Positions 1 through 6,301 of a stretch of DNA of 12,740 nt are shown one piece after another. Under the pieces are notes generated by a model that saw only the letters and a list, made by a program, of their open reading frames with translations, searched no databases and was not told the origin of the DNA. The position numbers and the translations under genes were made by a program. Source of the stretch: JAYZVT01 sp050248375 (lineage in GTDB: Bacteria; Pseudomonadota; Alphaproteobacteria; Rhizobiales; Methyloligellaceae); NCBI GenBank assembly GCA_050248375.1, contig JBFWSL010000076.1:1-12740 (forward strand). The letters are read 5' to 3'. How positions within the stretch are numbered: position 1 is the first letter of the stretch; each line of letters begins with the position of its first letter.

Positions 1-51
1 ACGTGACTGAAAATCACGGTGTCGGTGGTTCGATTCCGCCCCTGGGCACCA
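1..51 (+). tRNA. tRNA-Phe (anticodon GAA), 3' part, 5' end cut off by the window edge
   Basis: The visible part starts at about tRNA position 26. The anticodon stem pairs bases 2-6 with 14-18 around the loop CTGAAAA, placing anticodon GAA at 9-11 (Phe). A five-base variable loop (19-23) follows. The T stem GGTGG/CCGCC (24-28 and 36-40, one G-T wobble) encloses loop TTCGATT. The acceptor strand CCTGGGC (41-47), discriminator A48 and an encoded CCA (49-51) complete it. All arms fold, so the gene looks intact as far as it is seen; the D arm and 5' acceptor strand lie outside the window. The T arm and acceptor match the usual alphaproteobacterial tRNA-Phe as I know it. Confidence 0.95.
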
Positions 52-151
52 TTATCCGGTATTTCCCCTTATAATTTAAATGTTTGGCTTGTCGTGGGTC
101 AGTGCCGCGGGCCGCTTTTCAACCGGTGCTTGAGCCGCTCCGATCTGCGTT

Positions 152-1081
152 CTAGGCCCTCTGCGCCACGCCGGTGAGATTGAATGCCTTGCCGGGGTAA
201 TTGTCGCGGGTTGCGGCAAAGAGCTCATCGATGAACGCTTCGGCTTGCGCGGATATGTGACGCCGCGGGTCCCAGATGGCGGACATCCAGAAGCCCAGGG
301 TCTTGCCGTTGTGCGTCAGCGGAATGGCATTCGGCTGGAGCTTGTCCAGAAGTACCGTCGAAGGGATGATGGCGATGCCGTGCTGCACGGCGACGAGGGA
401 CAGGAGACAGTGCGGGCTGGCGCTCTCGATCAGCACGCGGGGCTGAAGGTTGCTTATCTGGCACGCGCCGTCGAACAGTTGACGGGTCATGAACTGCGGC
501 GCGAGCAGCAGTAACGGCTCGCCCGCAAGCTCGGAAATCTCGATTGAAGCCTTGCCTTTCAGCCGGTGACCCGTTGGCACGATGGCAAGTGCGGCGAGGG
601 GGAACAGCATGCGCCCGCTCAGCGCCGAAGTGGATGTCAGCGCACCCACCGCCATGTTCAGATGACCGTTCTCCACTTCCTGCGCGAGCCGCGCGGAACC
701 GTCCTCGGTCAGAACCACCTCGACGTTGGGATGCTTCCGCCGGTAGCGGGGAAGAAATCGCGACACCAGGCTCTCCAGCGTTTGCGGAGTGGCGCCAATG
801 CGCAGGACGCCGCCCAGTCCTCCCGCCAGTTGCGTTGCCTTCGCCTGAAGGGACTCCACGTCATGCAGTATCGCGTGACATCTCTGGAGCAGCTCGCGCC
901 CGGCAGGGGTCAGCGCGACGCGCCGGCCGATACGGTCGAAAAGCTTCACGCCCAGATCGGACTCGAGCAACTGGATCTGTCGGGACAGCGCCGACTGGCT
1001 GACGTTCAGTGTCTCGGCGGCGCGTGAAAAGCTCAGCTTCTCGGCCACGCCCGCGAAGTAGCGCAGATATCTAAAATTCAT
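152..1081 (-). CDS. LysR-type transcriptional regulator
   Basis: This 309-residue protein has the standard length and layout of the LysR family. An N-terminal winged helix-turn-helix (about residues 1-60, with SFSRAAETLNVSQSALSRQI as the helix-turn-helix) is followed by a linker helix (about 60-90) and a two-lobed effector-binding domain (about 91-295) that would sense a small molecule, typically a pathway substrate or intermediate. The gene is divergent from cysteine hydrolase 1 and the catabolic/transport genes behind it, the usual arrangement for a LysR activator of its neighbours, so I infer that it controls this gene set. The ATG at 1079-1081 gives the expected N-terminus, but no good Shine-Dalgarno sequence precedes it. 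The start codon overlaps an inverted repeat (1080-1106) that may be its own operator. The effector cannot be told from sequence. Confidence 0.93.
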   Translation of the reverse strand: MNFRYLRYFAGVAEKLSFSRAAETLNVSQSALSRQIQLLESDLGVKLFDRIGRRVALTPAGRELLQRCHAILHDVESLQAKATQLAGGLGGVLRIGATPQTLESLVSRFLPRYRRKHPNVEVVLTEDGSARLAQEVENGHLNMAVGALTSTSALSGRMLFPLAALAIVPTGHRLKGKASIEISELAGEPLLLLAPQFMTRQLFDGACQISNLQPRVLIESASPHCLLSLVAVQHGIAIIPSTVLLDKLQPNAIPLTHNGKTLGFWMSAIWDPRRHISAQAEAFIDELFAATRDNYPGKAFNLTGVAQRA

Positions 1082-1106
1082 GACTTGAACTATCTAAAAA
1101 AGTCAT
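1068..1106. promoter_or_regulatory. Candidate operator for the LysR regulator: inverted repeat plus direct repeat
   Basis: ATGACTT at 1080-1086 and AAGTCAT at 1100-1106 form a perfect 7-bp inverted repeat with a 13-bp spacer. The first arm covers the regulator's start codon. TATCTAAAA occurs twice in the same orientation, at 1068-1076 (inside the first codons of the regulator) and at 1091-1099 (inside the dyad spacer), 23 bp apart, about two helical turns. LysR regulators commonly bind interrupted dyads in divergent promoter regions. The match here is to that layout, not to a strict symmetric T-N11-A box. Function is inferred. Confidence 0.5.
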
Positions 1107-1127
1107 CGTTCGTCGTCGTAAATTGCA

Positions 1128-1156
1128 TTGGACAAATAGATGGCACTCCATAGACT
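1128..1156 (+). promoter_or_regulatory. Possible sigma-70-type promoter for the hydrolase 1 operon
   Basis: TTGGAC at 1128-1133 is followed after 17 bp by TAGACT at 1151-1156, a fair -35/-10 pair (4 of 6 matches in the -10). It lies 22 bp downstream of the candidate LysR dyad, so the regulator would sit just upstream of the -35, as is usual for LysR activation. If used, transcription would begin near 1163, downstream of the upstream TTG codon at 1123 and in favour of the ATG at 1258. Alphaproteobacterial promoters are degenerate, so this is tentative. Confidence 0.3.
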
Positions 1157-1257
1157 TTAAATCAATGGACCTGTGCCCGGTGGTCCGGAACAGCGAATTC
1201 CAGCGAGATGCATCGCGGCATCCTGAGGTGCCGTTCCTTGGATACGGGGGTCTGCAG

Positions 1258-1956
1258 ATGGTTCCGAAGCTTCACGAACAGTGGCAATCGCTCGACTTCA
1301 AGCGCCTGCTGACACGCAACGCCGCGTTCGTGAACACGGACTCGCAGAACAGCATCCTGAACCCGAAGGGATGCCTGACCCATGAGCGCATCTGGGAAGG
1401 TGCCAACGAGCAGGGCGGCCCGCTTCACAACACTTTGCGCCTGGCTGAGGTCTGCCGCAGGGCGGACATGCCGTTCCTGTGGCTGCGCTACGACCGCTTC
1501 ATCGGAGAGATCGAGCCGGCCAACGCCATGGACCGGGCCCAGTATCACTTCTGGAACAAGGACTACAAAGGCGACCGCGCGCAGAAGGACTGGGAAGCCG
1601 ATCTGGTCCCGGAGGTGAAGGAGATCATGGGCCCCGACGATCAGACCCTGGTCTATCCGGGCTGGAGCATCTTCACCGGAACGCCCGTCGACCGCTGGCT
1701 GAAGCAGTGGGGAGCGGGCACGCTGCTCATCTCCGGTTATCACACGGACTGGTGCGTGGAGATGGCGACACGCCACTCCCGCGAGCTGGGCTATATGCCT
1801 GTTGTCGTCGGGGACGCCTGCGGCAGTACTCAGCCACTGCACGATCAGACACTCGAGCAGATCAACAACTGCTACGCGCCGGTAATCACCACCGACGCGG
1901 CCATCAAGTACATCGAATCGGGGTTGGCTGAGCGAAGACCCGCAGCCGCGGAATAA
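1258..1956 (+). CDS. Isochorismatase-like cysteine hydrolase 1 (catalytic Lys replaced)
   Basis: Family members (nicotinamidase, N-carbamoylsarcosine amidase, maleamate amidase, biuret hydrolase and others) use an Asp-Lys-Cys triad to cleave amides or carbamoyl groups in the cytoplasm. In this 232-residue protein the Asp is D28 in NTDSQNS and the Cys is C166 in GYHTDWCVE. The usual Lys, 33 residues before the Cys, is Y133 in LVYPGWSIF. The fold signature VVVGDACGS follows the Cys. I chose ATG 1258: it has a GGGGG ribosome binding site 7 bp upstream, and the paralogue at 8467 aligns without gaps from residue 3 onward. The frame is open back to a TTG at 1123, with another ATG at 1165 that lacks a ribosome binding site; that extra sequence has no family match. 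It is the first gene of the operon. The altered triad makes the reaction uncertain. Confidence 0.85.
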   Translation: MVPKLHEQWQSLDFKRLLTRNAAFVNTDSQNSILNPKGCLTHERIWEGANEQGGPLHNTLRLAEVCRRADMPFLWLRYDRFIGEIEPANAMDRAQYHFWNKDYKGDRAQKDWEADLVPEVKEIMGPDDQTLVYPGWSIFTGTPVDRWLKQWGAGTLLISGYHTDWCVEMATRHSRELGYMPVVVGDACGSTQPLHDQTLEQINNCYAPVITTDAAIKYIESGLAERRPAAAE

Positions 1957-1995
1957 TTAGAGGATACAGCTTAGCTCAGGGCTTTGACGTGATGC

Positions 1996-2016
1996 CGCAG
2001 ACCCCGCCGGTCTGCG
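1996..2016 (+). terminator. Hairpin between hydrolase 1 and the flavoprotein gene: attenuator or weak terminator
   Basis: CGCAGACC (1996-2003) and GGTCTGCG (2009-2016) form a perfect 8-bp stem with a 5-base loop. A short T run (TCTTTT, 2025-2030) follows, but it starts 9 bases after the stem, so this is not a canonical intrinsic terminator. It could partly terminate, protect the upstream message end, or mark an RNA processing point. Confidence 0.4.
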
Positions 2017-2030
2017 AACGGAAGTCTTTT

Positions 2031-2054
2031 GCCTGCCGCCCAGCGGAGACAGGC
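2031..2054 (+). other. Second hairpin in the flavoprotein gene leader
   Basis: GCCTG (2031-2035) pairs with CAGGC (2050-2054), and inside it CCGC (2036-2039) pairs with GCGG (2043-2046) across a CCA loop. The 3' side has a 3-base bulge (2047-2049), giving 9 pairs in all. The hairpin ends 5 bases before the GGAG ribosome binding site (2060-2063) of the next gene, so it may affect its translation. Function is inferred. Confidence 0.4.
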
Positions 2055-2069
2055 ACAGCGGAGATACGG

Positions 2070-3239
2070 ATGTTGGATTTCGAATTGACCAGCGACCAGA
2101 AGCAACTTCAGGCGAGGGCGCGATCCTTTGCCCGCGACGTGGTCGCGCCCCACGTCGCCCATATGGACCGGACCAACGAATATCCCTGGCCCGTCGTCAA
2201 GGCGCTTGCCGACGAGGGCTTCATGGGGATGACAATCCCACGGGCGGATGGCGGTAGCGGCCACACCCTGATCGACGCGATCCTGGTGGTCGAGGAGATC
2301 GCCAAGGTTTGCGGCACCGTCGCGCGCATCGTGGTCGACGCCAACACGGCAGTGCCCAAGGCGATCACCCATCTCGGCAGCAAGGGCCAGAAGGACAGGT
2401 TCCTTCCCGGGATCATCGGCGGAGATAAGCCGGCCATTGCCATCACCGAGCCCGAAGCCGGCTCGGCTGCAAGCTGGCTGAAGACCTCCGCCGTAATTGA
2501 AGGCGACCAGGTTCGCCTCAATGGCAGCAAATGCTGGATCACGGGTGCCGGCGTGTCCCAGCTCTATCTCGTCTTCGCGCGCTTCGACGGCGTGCCGGGC
2601 GCGGACGGCGTCGGGGCAGTGCTGGTACCCGCTGATACGCCGGGCCTGAGCGTCACCCGCGTGCCGATCATGATGGGCGTCCGCGGCATGCCCGAGGGTG
2701 AAGTGGAGCTGCGCGACTGCCGTGTATCCACGGACAATGTCCTCGTCTCCGCCGGCGACGGCTTCAGGAAGCTGATGCGCTGCTACAACCTGCAGCGCGT
2801 CGGCGCGGCGGCGGTGGCGCTCGGGATCGCGCAGGGGGCGTTCGAGCTTGCGGCGGCCTATGCCAACAGGCGCAAGCAGTTCGGCCGCCAGATCGGCGAG
2901 TTCCAGGGGCTGCAGTGGATGTTCGCCGACATGCATGTGCGGCTGGAGACGTCGCGGCTGCTGATCTATCGCGCGGCGACTTCGCTCAAGGACGGTTTTC
3001 CTGACAAGGTCGCGGCGGCGACGGCCAAGGTTTGCGCCGCCGAGGCGGCCATCGCGGTCACCAACGCCGCGCTGCAGATACACGGCGCGGCGGGCTATTC
3101 CTGCGACCTGCCGCTGGAACGCATGGCCAGGGACGCGCGCATGTTCACGATCGGCGGCGGCACCACGGAGATGCAGCGGAACCTCATAGGCAGCGAAGTG
3201 CTTAAGCAGTCGTCGACCCAGATCCGTGAAGTCGCCTGA
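2070..3239 (+). CDS. Acyl-CoA dehydrogenase-fold flavoprotein lacking the catalytic Glu; desulfinase-like
   Basis: The 389-residue protein covers the whole acyl-CoA dehydrogenase family: N-terminal helical domain (1-120), beta domain with the flavin-contacting ITEPEAGS (125-132), and C-terminal helical domain with RRKQFGRQIGEFQ (267-279) and QIHGAAGY (336-343). The catalytic base is absent from both known places. At the isovaleryl-CoA dehydrogenase position the usual LER is LQR (Q242), and at the medium/short-chain position the usual YEGT is GGGT (362-365). As I recall, the 3-sulfinopropanoyl-CoA desulfinase of Advenella mimigardefordensis also has Gln and Gly there and uses an essential Arg84; R86 in GTVARIV is a candidate counterpart. 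A non-dehydrogenase role is therefore likely, cytoplasmic and FAD-bound. ATG 2070 has GGAG 6 bp upstream and gives the normal family N-terminus; the frame extends upstream to 1989 without family match. Its stop overlaps an ATG (TGATG) at 3239. Confidence 0.9.
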   Translation: MLDFELTSDQKQLQARARSFARDVVAPHVAHMDRTNEYPWPVVKALADEGFMGMTIPRADGGSGHTLIDAILVVEEIAKVCGTVARIVVDANTAVPKAITHLGSKGQKDRFLPGIIGGDKPAIAITEPEAGSAASWLKTSAVIEGDQVRLNGSKCWITGAGVSQLYLVFARFDGVPGADGVGAVLVPADTPGLSVTRVPIMMGVRGMPEGEVELRDCRVSTDNVLVSAGDGFRKLMRCYNLQRVGAAAVALGIAQGAFELAAAYANRRKQFGRQIGEFQGLQWMFADMHVRLETSRLLIYRAATSLKDGFPDKVAAATAKVCAAEAAIAVTNAALQIHGAAGYSCDLPLERMARDARMFTIGGGTTEMQRNLIGSEVLKQSSTQIREVA

Positions 3240-3376
3240 TGCACGGCCATGTCAACACCATGAAGCCCGCGGGCGGGAAGGGGTCCTCGCGCAGGCATGG
3301 CACGAAACCCGGACGCGCCCCCGCCGGCCGCGCTATGGTGCCGAAGGCGTCGAGTGCGGAAGAAGCGCGAGGGGGA

Positions 3377-4156
3377 ATGGCGGAGCCTGCTGAGTCGATC
3401 ATCACGACCAAGGACATATGCCTCTCCTTCGGAGGCATCCGGGCACTCAACGGCGTCGGCTTCGAGGTCAGGCGGGGAGAGATATTCTCCATCATAGGAC
3501 CTAACGGAGCCGGAAAGACCTCGATGGCGAACGTGCTCAGCGGTCTCTACCGCCCGACTTCCGGCACCATCCTGTTCAACGGCGTGGACCGGACCAACTT
3601 CTCGCCGCAGGCCGTTGCCGGGCTCGGCATAACCCGGACGTTCCAGAATCTGGCGCTGTTTCGCGGCATGACCGTGGTCGAGAACGTGCTCGTGGGCCGT
3701 CATCTGCACATGAAGGCGGGGCTCCTGTCCTGCGGAGTGTTCTGGGGTCCCGCGGCGCGCGAGGAGCGCAGGCACCGGCAGAAGGTGGAGGAGATCATTG
3801 ATTTCCTCGGTCTGACCCCGGTGCGAGGCGTCCAGGCCGACACGCTCTCCTATGGCCTGCAGAAGCGGGTCGAGCTGGCCCGCGCTCTGGCGCTCGAGCC
3901 GAGCCTTCTCCTGCTGGACGAGCCGATGGCCGGCATGAACCGCGACGAGAAGCGCCAGATGGTGACGTCAATCGTCGACGCAAATGTCGACTTCGGAACC
4001 ACCATCATGCTGATCGAGCACGACATGAGCGTGGTGATGGACATTTCCGACCGGGTGGTGGTGCTCGACCACGGAGAGAAGATCGCCGAAGGCAGGCCCG
4101 ACGTGATCCGGGAAGACCCGGCCGTCATCAAGGCCTATCTGGGAGAACAGGAATGA
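3377..4156 (+). CDS. livG: LivG-type ATPase of a branched-chain-amino-acid-family ABC importer
   Basis: This 259-residue cytoplasmic ATPase has all ABC motifs: Walker A GPNGAGKT (41-48), Q-loop Q90 in TRTFQN, signature LSYGLQKR (157-164, Tyr in place of the first Gly), Walker B LLLLDEP (177-183) and switch His H215 in LIEHDM. The long insert between Q-loop and signature (about 105-140) is typical of LivG. It would pair with the LivF at 7610 to drive the LivH-LivM channel. I chose ATG 3377, just after a GAGGGGG stretch, because it gives the usual LivG N-terminus and length. The same frame is open from ATG 3239, which overlaps the upstream stop as TGATG and would add 46 basic, low-complexity residues, and another ATG lies at 3335. 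Translational coupling from 3239 cannot be excluded. Confidence 0.93.
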   Translation: MAEPAESIITTKDICLSFGGIRALNGVGFEVRRGEIFSIIGPNGAGKTSMANVLSGLYRPTSGTILFNGVDRTNFSPQAVAGLGITRTFQNLALFRGMTVVENVLVGRHLHMKAGLLSCGVFWGPAAREERRHRQKVEEIIDFLGLTPVRGVQADTLSYGLQKRVELARALALEPSLLLLDEPMAGMNRDEKRQMVTSIVDANVDFGTTIMLIEHDMSVVMDISDRVVVLDHGEKIAEGRPDVIREDPAVIKAYLGEQE

Positions 4157-4213
4157 CCCGCGCGTGCGAACTTCGCGCAATCTTCCGGGCCCGGTCACCG
4201 GGAGGCGGCCCGC

Positions 4214-5101
4214 ATGTCTGAGATGGTCTACGCGTTCGAGCTGGTCATCACCGGCATGCTCATCGGCCTCATGTATTCGATGATCGCTCTGGGCTTCGTC
4301 CTTATCTACAAGGCCTCCTCCGTCTTCAACTTCGCCCAGGGGGCGATGACCCTGTTCGCCGCCCTGACATTCGTGGGATTCCTTCCCCATGCCGGCTTCG
4401 CGGGCGCGCTCGCGCTGACGGTGCTGAGCATGTGCCTGGTCGCGGTGTTCGCGGAACGGGTGGTTTTCCGTCCCCTGATCGGCCGCAACGCGCTGGTCAT
4501 CTTCATGGCGACGCTCGGGCTGGCCTTCATCCTGGAAGGCGTCGCCCAGATTGTCTGGGGAACGCAGCCGCACGGGCTGAAGCTCGGCTTCCCGATTGAC
4601 CCGCTGATCATCGGCGGTGTCTTCATCTCCAAGTCGGACATGATCTCGGCCGCCGCCGCCGGCATCCTCGTGCTCCTGCTCGTGCTGTTTTTCCAGAAGA
4701 CCAAGATCGGGCTGGGGCTGCGCGCCATCGCCGACGATCACGTGGCCGCGCAGTCGGTCGGCATCCGCCTCAGCAAGGTCTGGGCGGTGGTGTGGATACT
4801 CGCCGGCATCATCGCGATCGCCACCGGCCTGCTCTGGGGCAACCGCATCGGCGTTCATTTCGCCATGTCCCTGATCGCGCTCAAGGCGCTGCCGGTTCTC
4901 ATCATCGGCGGCATCGAAAGCGTGCCCGGGGTGATCATCGCCGGCGTGATCGTCGGTGTCGCCGAGGCGCTCGGGGAGGGCTTCATCGGCCCCATGGTGG
5001 GCGGCGGCGTGCAGGACGTGATGGCCTATTTCGTCGCGCTGCTTTTCCTGGTGGTGCGTCCGCACGGCCTGTTCGGGCAGGAAGGCATCGAGAGGGTCTG
5101 A
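4214..5101 (+). CDS. livH: LivH-type permease of the ABC importer
   Basis: This 295-residue inner-membrane protein has about eight hydrophobic segments, starting with the amphipathic-to-hydrophobic stretch at 5-30 (LIGLMYSMIALGFVLIYKA) that is characteristic of LivH. The cytoplasmic coupling loop GLGLRAIADDHVAAQSVGI lies near residues 170-190. The IGGIESVPG segment near 230 and the C-terminal VRPHGLFG are conserved in the family. It forms the translocation channel with LivM and contacts the two ATPases. A GGGAGG ribosome binding site (4200-4205) lies 8 bp before the ATG. The stop overlaps the livM start (TGATG at 5099-5103), which points to translational coupling. Length and motifs are normal. 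Confidence 0.94.
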   Translation: MSEMVYAFELVITGMLIGLMYSMIALGFVLIYKASSVFNFAQGAMTLFAALTFVGFLPHAGFAGALALTVLSMCLVAVFAERVVFRPLIGRNALVIFMATLGLAFILEGVAQIVWGTQPHGLKLGFPIDPLIIGGVFISKSDMISAAAAGILVLLLVLFFQKTKIGLGLRAIADDHVAAQSVGIRLSKVWAVVWILAGIIAIATGLLWGNRIGVHFAMSLIALKALPVLIIGGIESVPGVIIAGVIVGVAEALGEGFIGPMVGGGVQDVMAYFVALLFLVVRPHGLFGQEGIERV

Positions 5102-6195
5102 TGAGCGACATTGCGGCGAGCGCGCAGTCCCATCCCCGTCCGGGCGACATGAGCCTCGTCCCGGCGTGGGGGGACCGGATCGCGCTCGCGCTGGTCCTGG
5201 CCATCGCCCTGTGCCTTCCCCCCTTCATCGGCGATTACTGGATGAAGGGACTGATGATCCCGATGCTGATCTACGGGATCGCAGCGCTGGGGCTGAACAT
5301 TGTCACGGGCTATGCGGGCCTGATCTCCCTGGGCCAGGCCGCGTTCATGGCCGTCGGCGCCTTCACCGCGGTCATCTGTTATGGCCGCTATGGCGTGCCG
5401 GTGCCGCTCAGCCTGGTGATGGCGGGACTGGTCGCGGCGGCCGTCGGCGTTGTCGTCGGCACACCCTCCTTGCGGATCAAGGGGCTGTACCTGCTCGTGG
5501 CCACCCTGGCGGCCCAGTTCGTCATCGTCTGGGCCATCCAGCGCATCCCCTGGATCGGCGCCGGGTCCTTCGTCACCCTGAACACGCCGCCGGTCCATAT
5601 CGGAAGCTGGCATATCGACACCGCCATCGAGCAGTACTACCTCACGCTCGCGGCCGCGGCGGTGCTGACCGTGATCGCCATGAACCTGGTCCGCAGCCGC
5701 GTGGGCCGCGCCTGGATGGCGATCCGCGATCAGGATGTCGCGGCTTCCGTCATGGGTGTCTCGATGCTGCGCTACAAGCTGTTCGCCTTCATGGTCTCCG
5801 CGCTCTACGCCGGAGTGGCCGGAGGGCTCGTCGTCTTCGCCTGGGTCGGGGCGGCCAACATCCAGGAATACGAGCTCGAGTTGTCCATCCAGATTCTCGG
5901 CATGGTCATCATCGGAGGGTTGGGCAGCATTCTCGGGTCCTATCTCGGAGCGGCCTTCGTCGCGCTCCTGCCCATCCTGATCAGCATCGGCATGCACAAG
6001 TTCTACAGCCTCGGCGGCGGCGAGATCGTCTCGGCCGCGATCCTCGCCAACGCGGAGCGGGTCGTCTTCGGCGCGCTCATAATTCTGTTTCTGGTGCTCG
6101 AGCCCCTGGGGCTCGCGCGCCTGTGGCATCGAACCATGGCCGCCATCGGGGGCCGCGTCGGTGCCGCGCGAGACCGGGGAGGCGCAACTCGGTGA
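5101..6195 (+). CDS. livM: LivM-type permease of the ABC importer
   Basis: This 364-residue inner-membrane protein is the second channel subunit. The family hallmark GYAGLISLGQAAFMAVGAF lies near residues 72-90. The coupling loop GRAWMAIRDQDVAASVMGV is near 202-220 and IIGGLGSILGSYLGAAF near 273-290. About eight to ten hydrophobic segments are visible, and the protein ends in a basic tail rich in Gly, Ala and Arg. The start at 5101 overlaps the livH stop, which argues strongly for coupled translation. The reading frame is open upstream into livH, but only residues from 5101 on resemble LivM. A spacer of about 106 bp with two hairpins separates it from the binding-protein gene. Confidence 0.94.
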   Translation: MSDIAASAQSHPRPGDMSLVPAWGDRIALALVLAIALCLPPFIGDYWMKGLMIPMLIYGIAALGLNIVTGYAGLISLGQAAFMAVGAFTAVICYGRYGVPVPLSLVMAGLVAAAVGVVVGTPSLRIKGLYLLVATLAAQFVIVWAIQRIPWIGAGSFVTLNTPPVHIGSWHIDTAIEQYYLTLAAAAVLTVIAMNLVRSRVGRAWMAIRDQDVAASVMGVSMLRYKLFAFMVSALYAGVAGGLVVFAWVGAANIQEYELELSIQILGMVIIGGLGSILGSYLGAAFVALLPILISIGMHKFYSLGGGEIVSAAILANAERVVFGALIILFLVLEPLGLARLWHRTMAAIGGRVGAARDRGGATR

Positions 6196-6208
6196 GACGG
6201 GTTGGAGC

Positions 6209-6264
6209 GGGACCGTCCGCGGGCGGTTCCGGGGGACCCAATCGGCCGGTGTGCGGACCGGCCG
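6209..6264 (+). other. Two tandem hairpins in the livM to binding-protein spacer
   Basis: The first runs 6209-6230: GGGACCGTC pairs with GGCGGTTCC around loop CGCG (9 pairs, two of them G-T). The second has CGGCCGGT (6243-6250) and ACCGGCCG (6257-6264), a perfect 8-bp stem with a 6-base loop. No T run follows either, so they are not intrinsic terminators. Intercistronic hairpins that stabilise or process the message ahead of a highly expressed binding-protein gene are known in transporter operons; that role here is inferred. Confidence 0.45.
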
Positions 6265-6301
6265 CCGGGGAAGAAATTGGCAAGAAGAACGGAGTTCGAT
6301 C

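Noticed and set aside
70..75. TATAAT in the tRNA to regulator spacer
   Set aside because: No -35-like sequence at proper distance and no plus-strand gene follows; the spacer (52-151) lies between convergent genes and shows nothing else I can support.
104..119. GC-rich run followed by CTTTT as a terminator after the tRNA
   Set aside because: The possible stem has only about three pairs with an adequate loop, too weak for an intrinsic terminator.
3239..3376. N-terminal 46-residue extension of LivG from the ATG that overlaps the previous stop
   Set aside because: The added residues are basic, Gly/Arg/Ala-rich and unlike LivG N-termini. The later ATG gives the normal length. Translational coupling keeps it possible, so it is mentioned in the LivG entry only.
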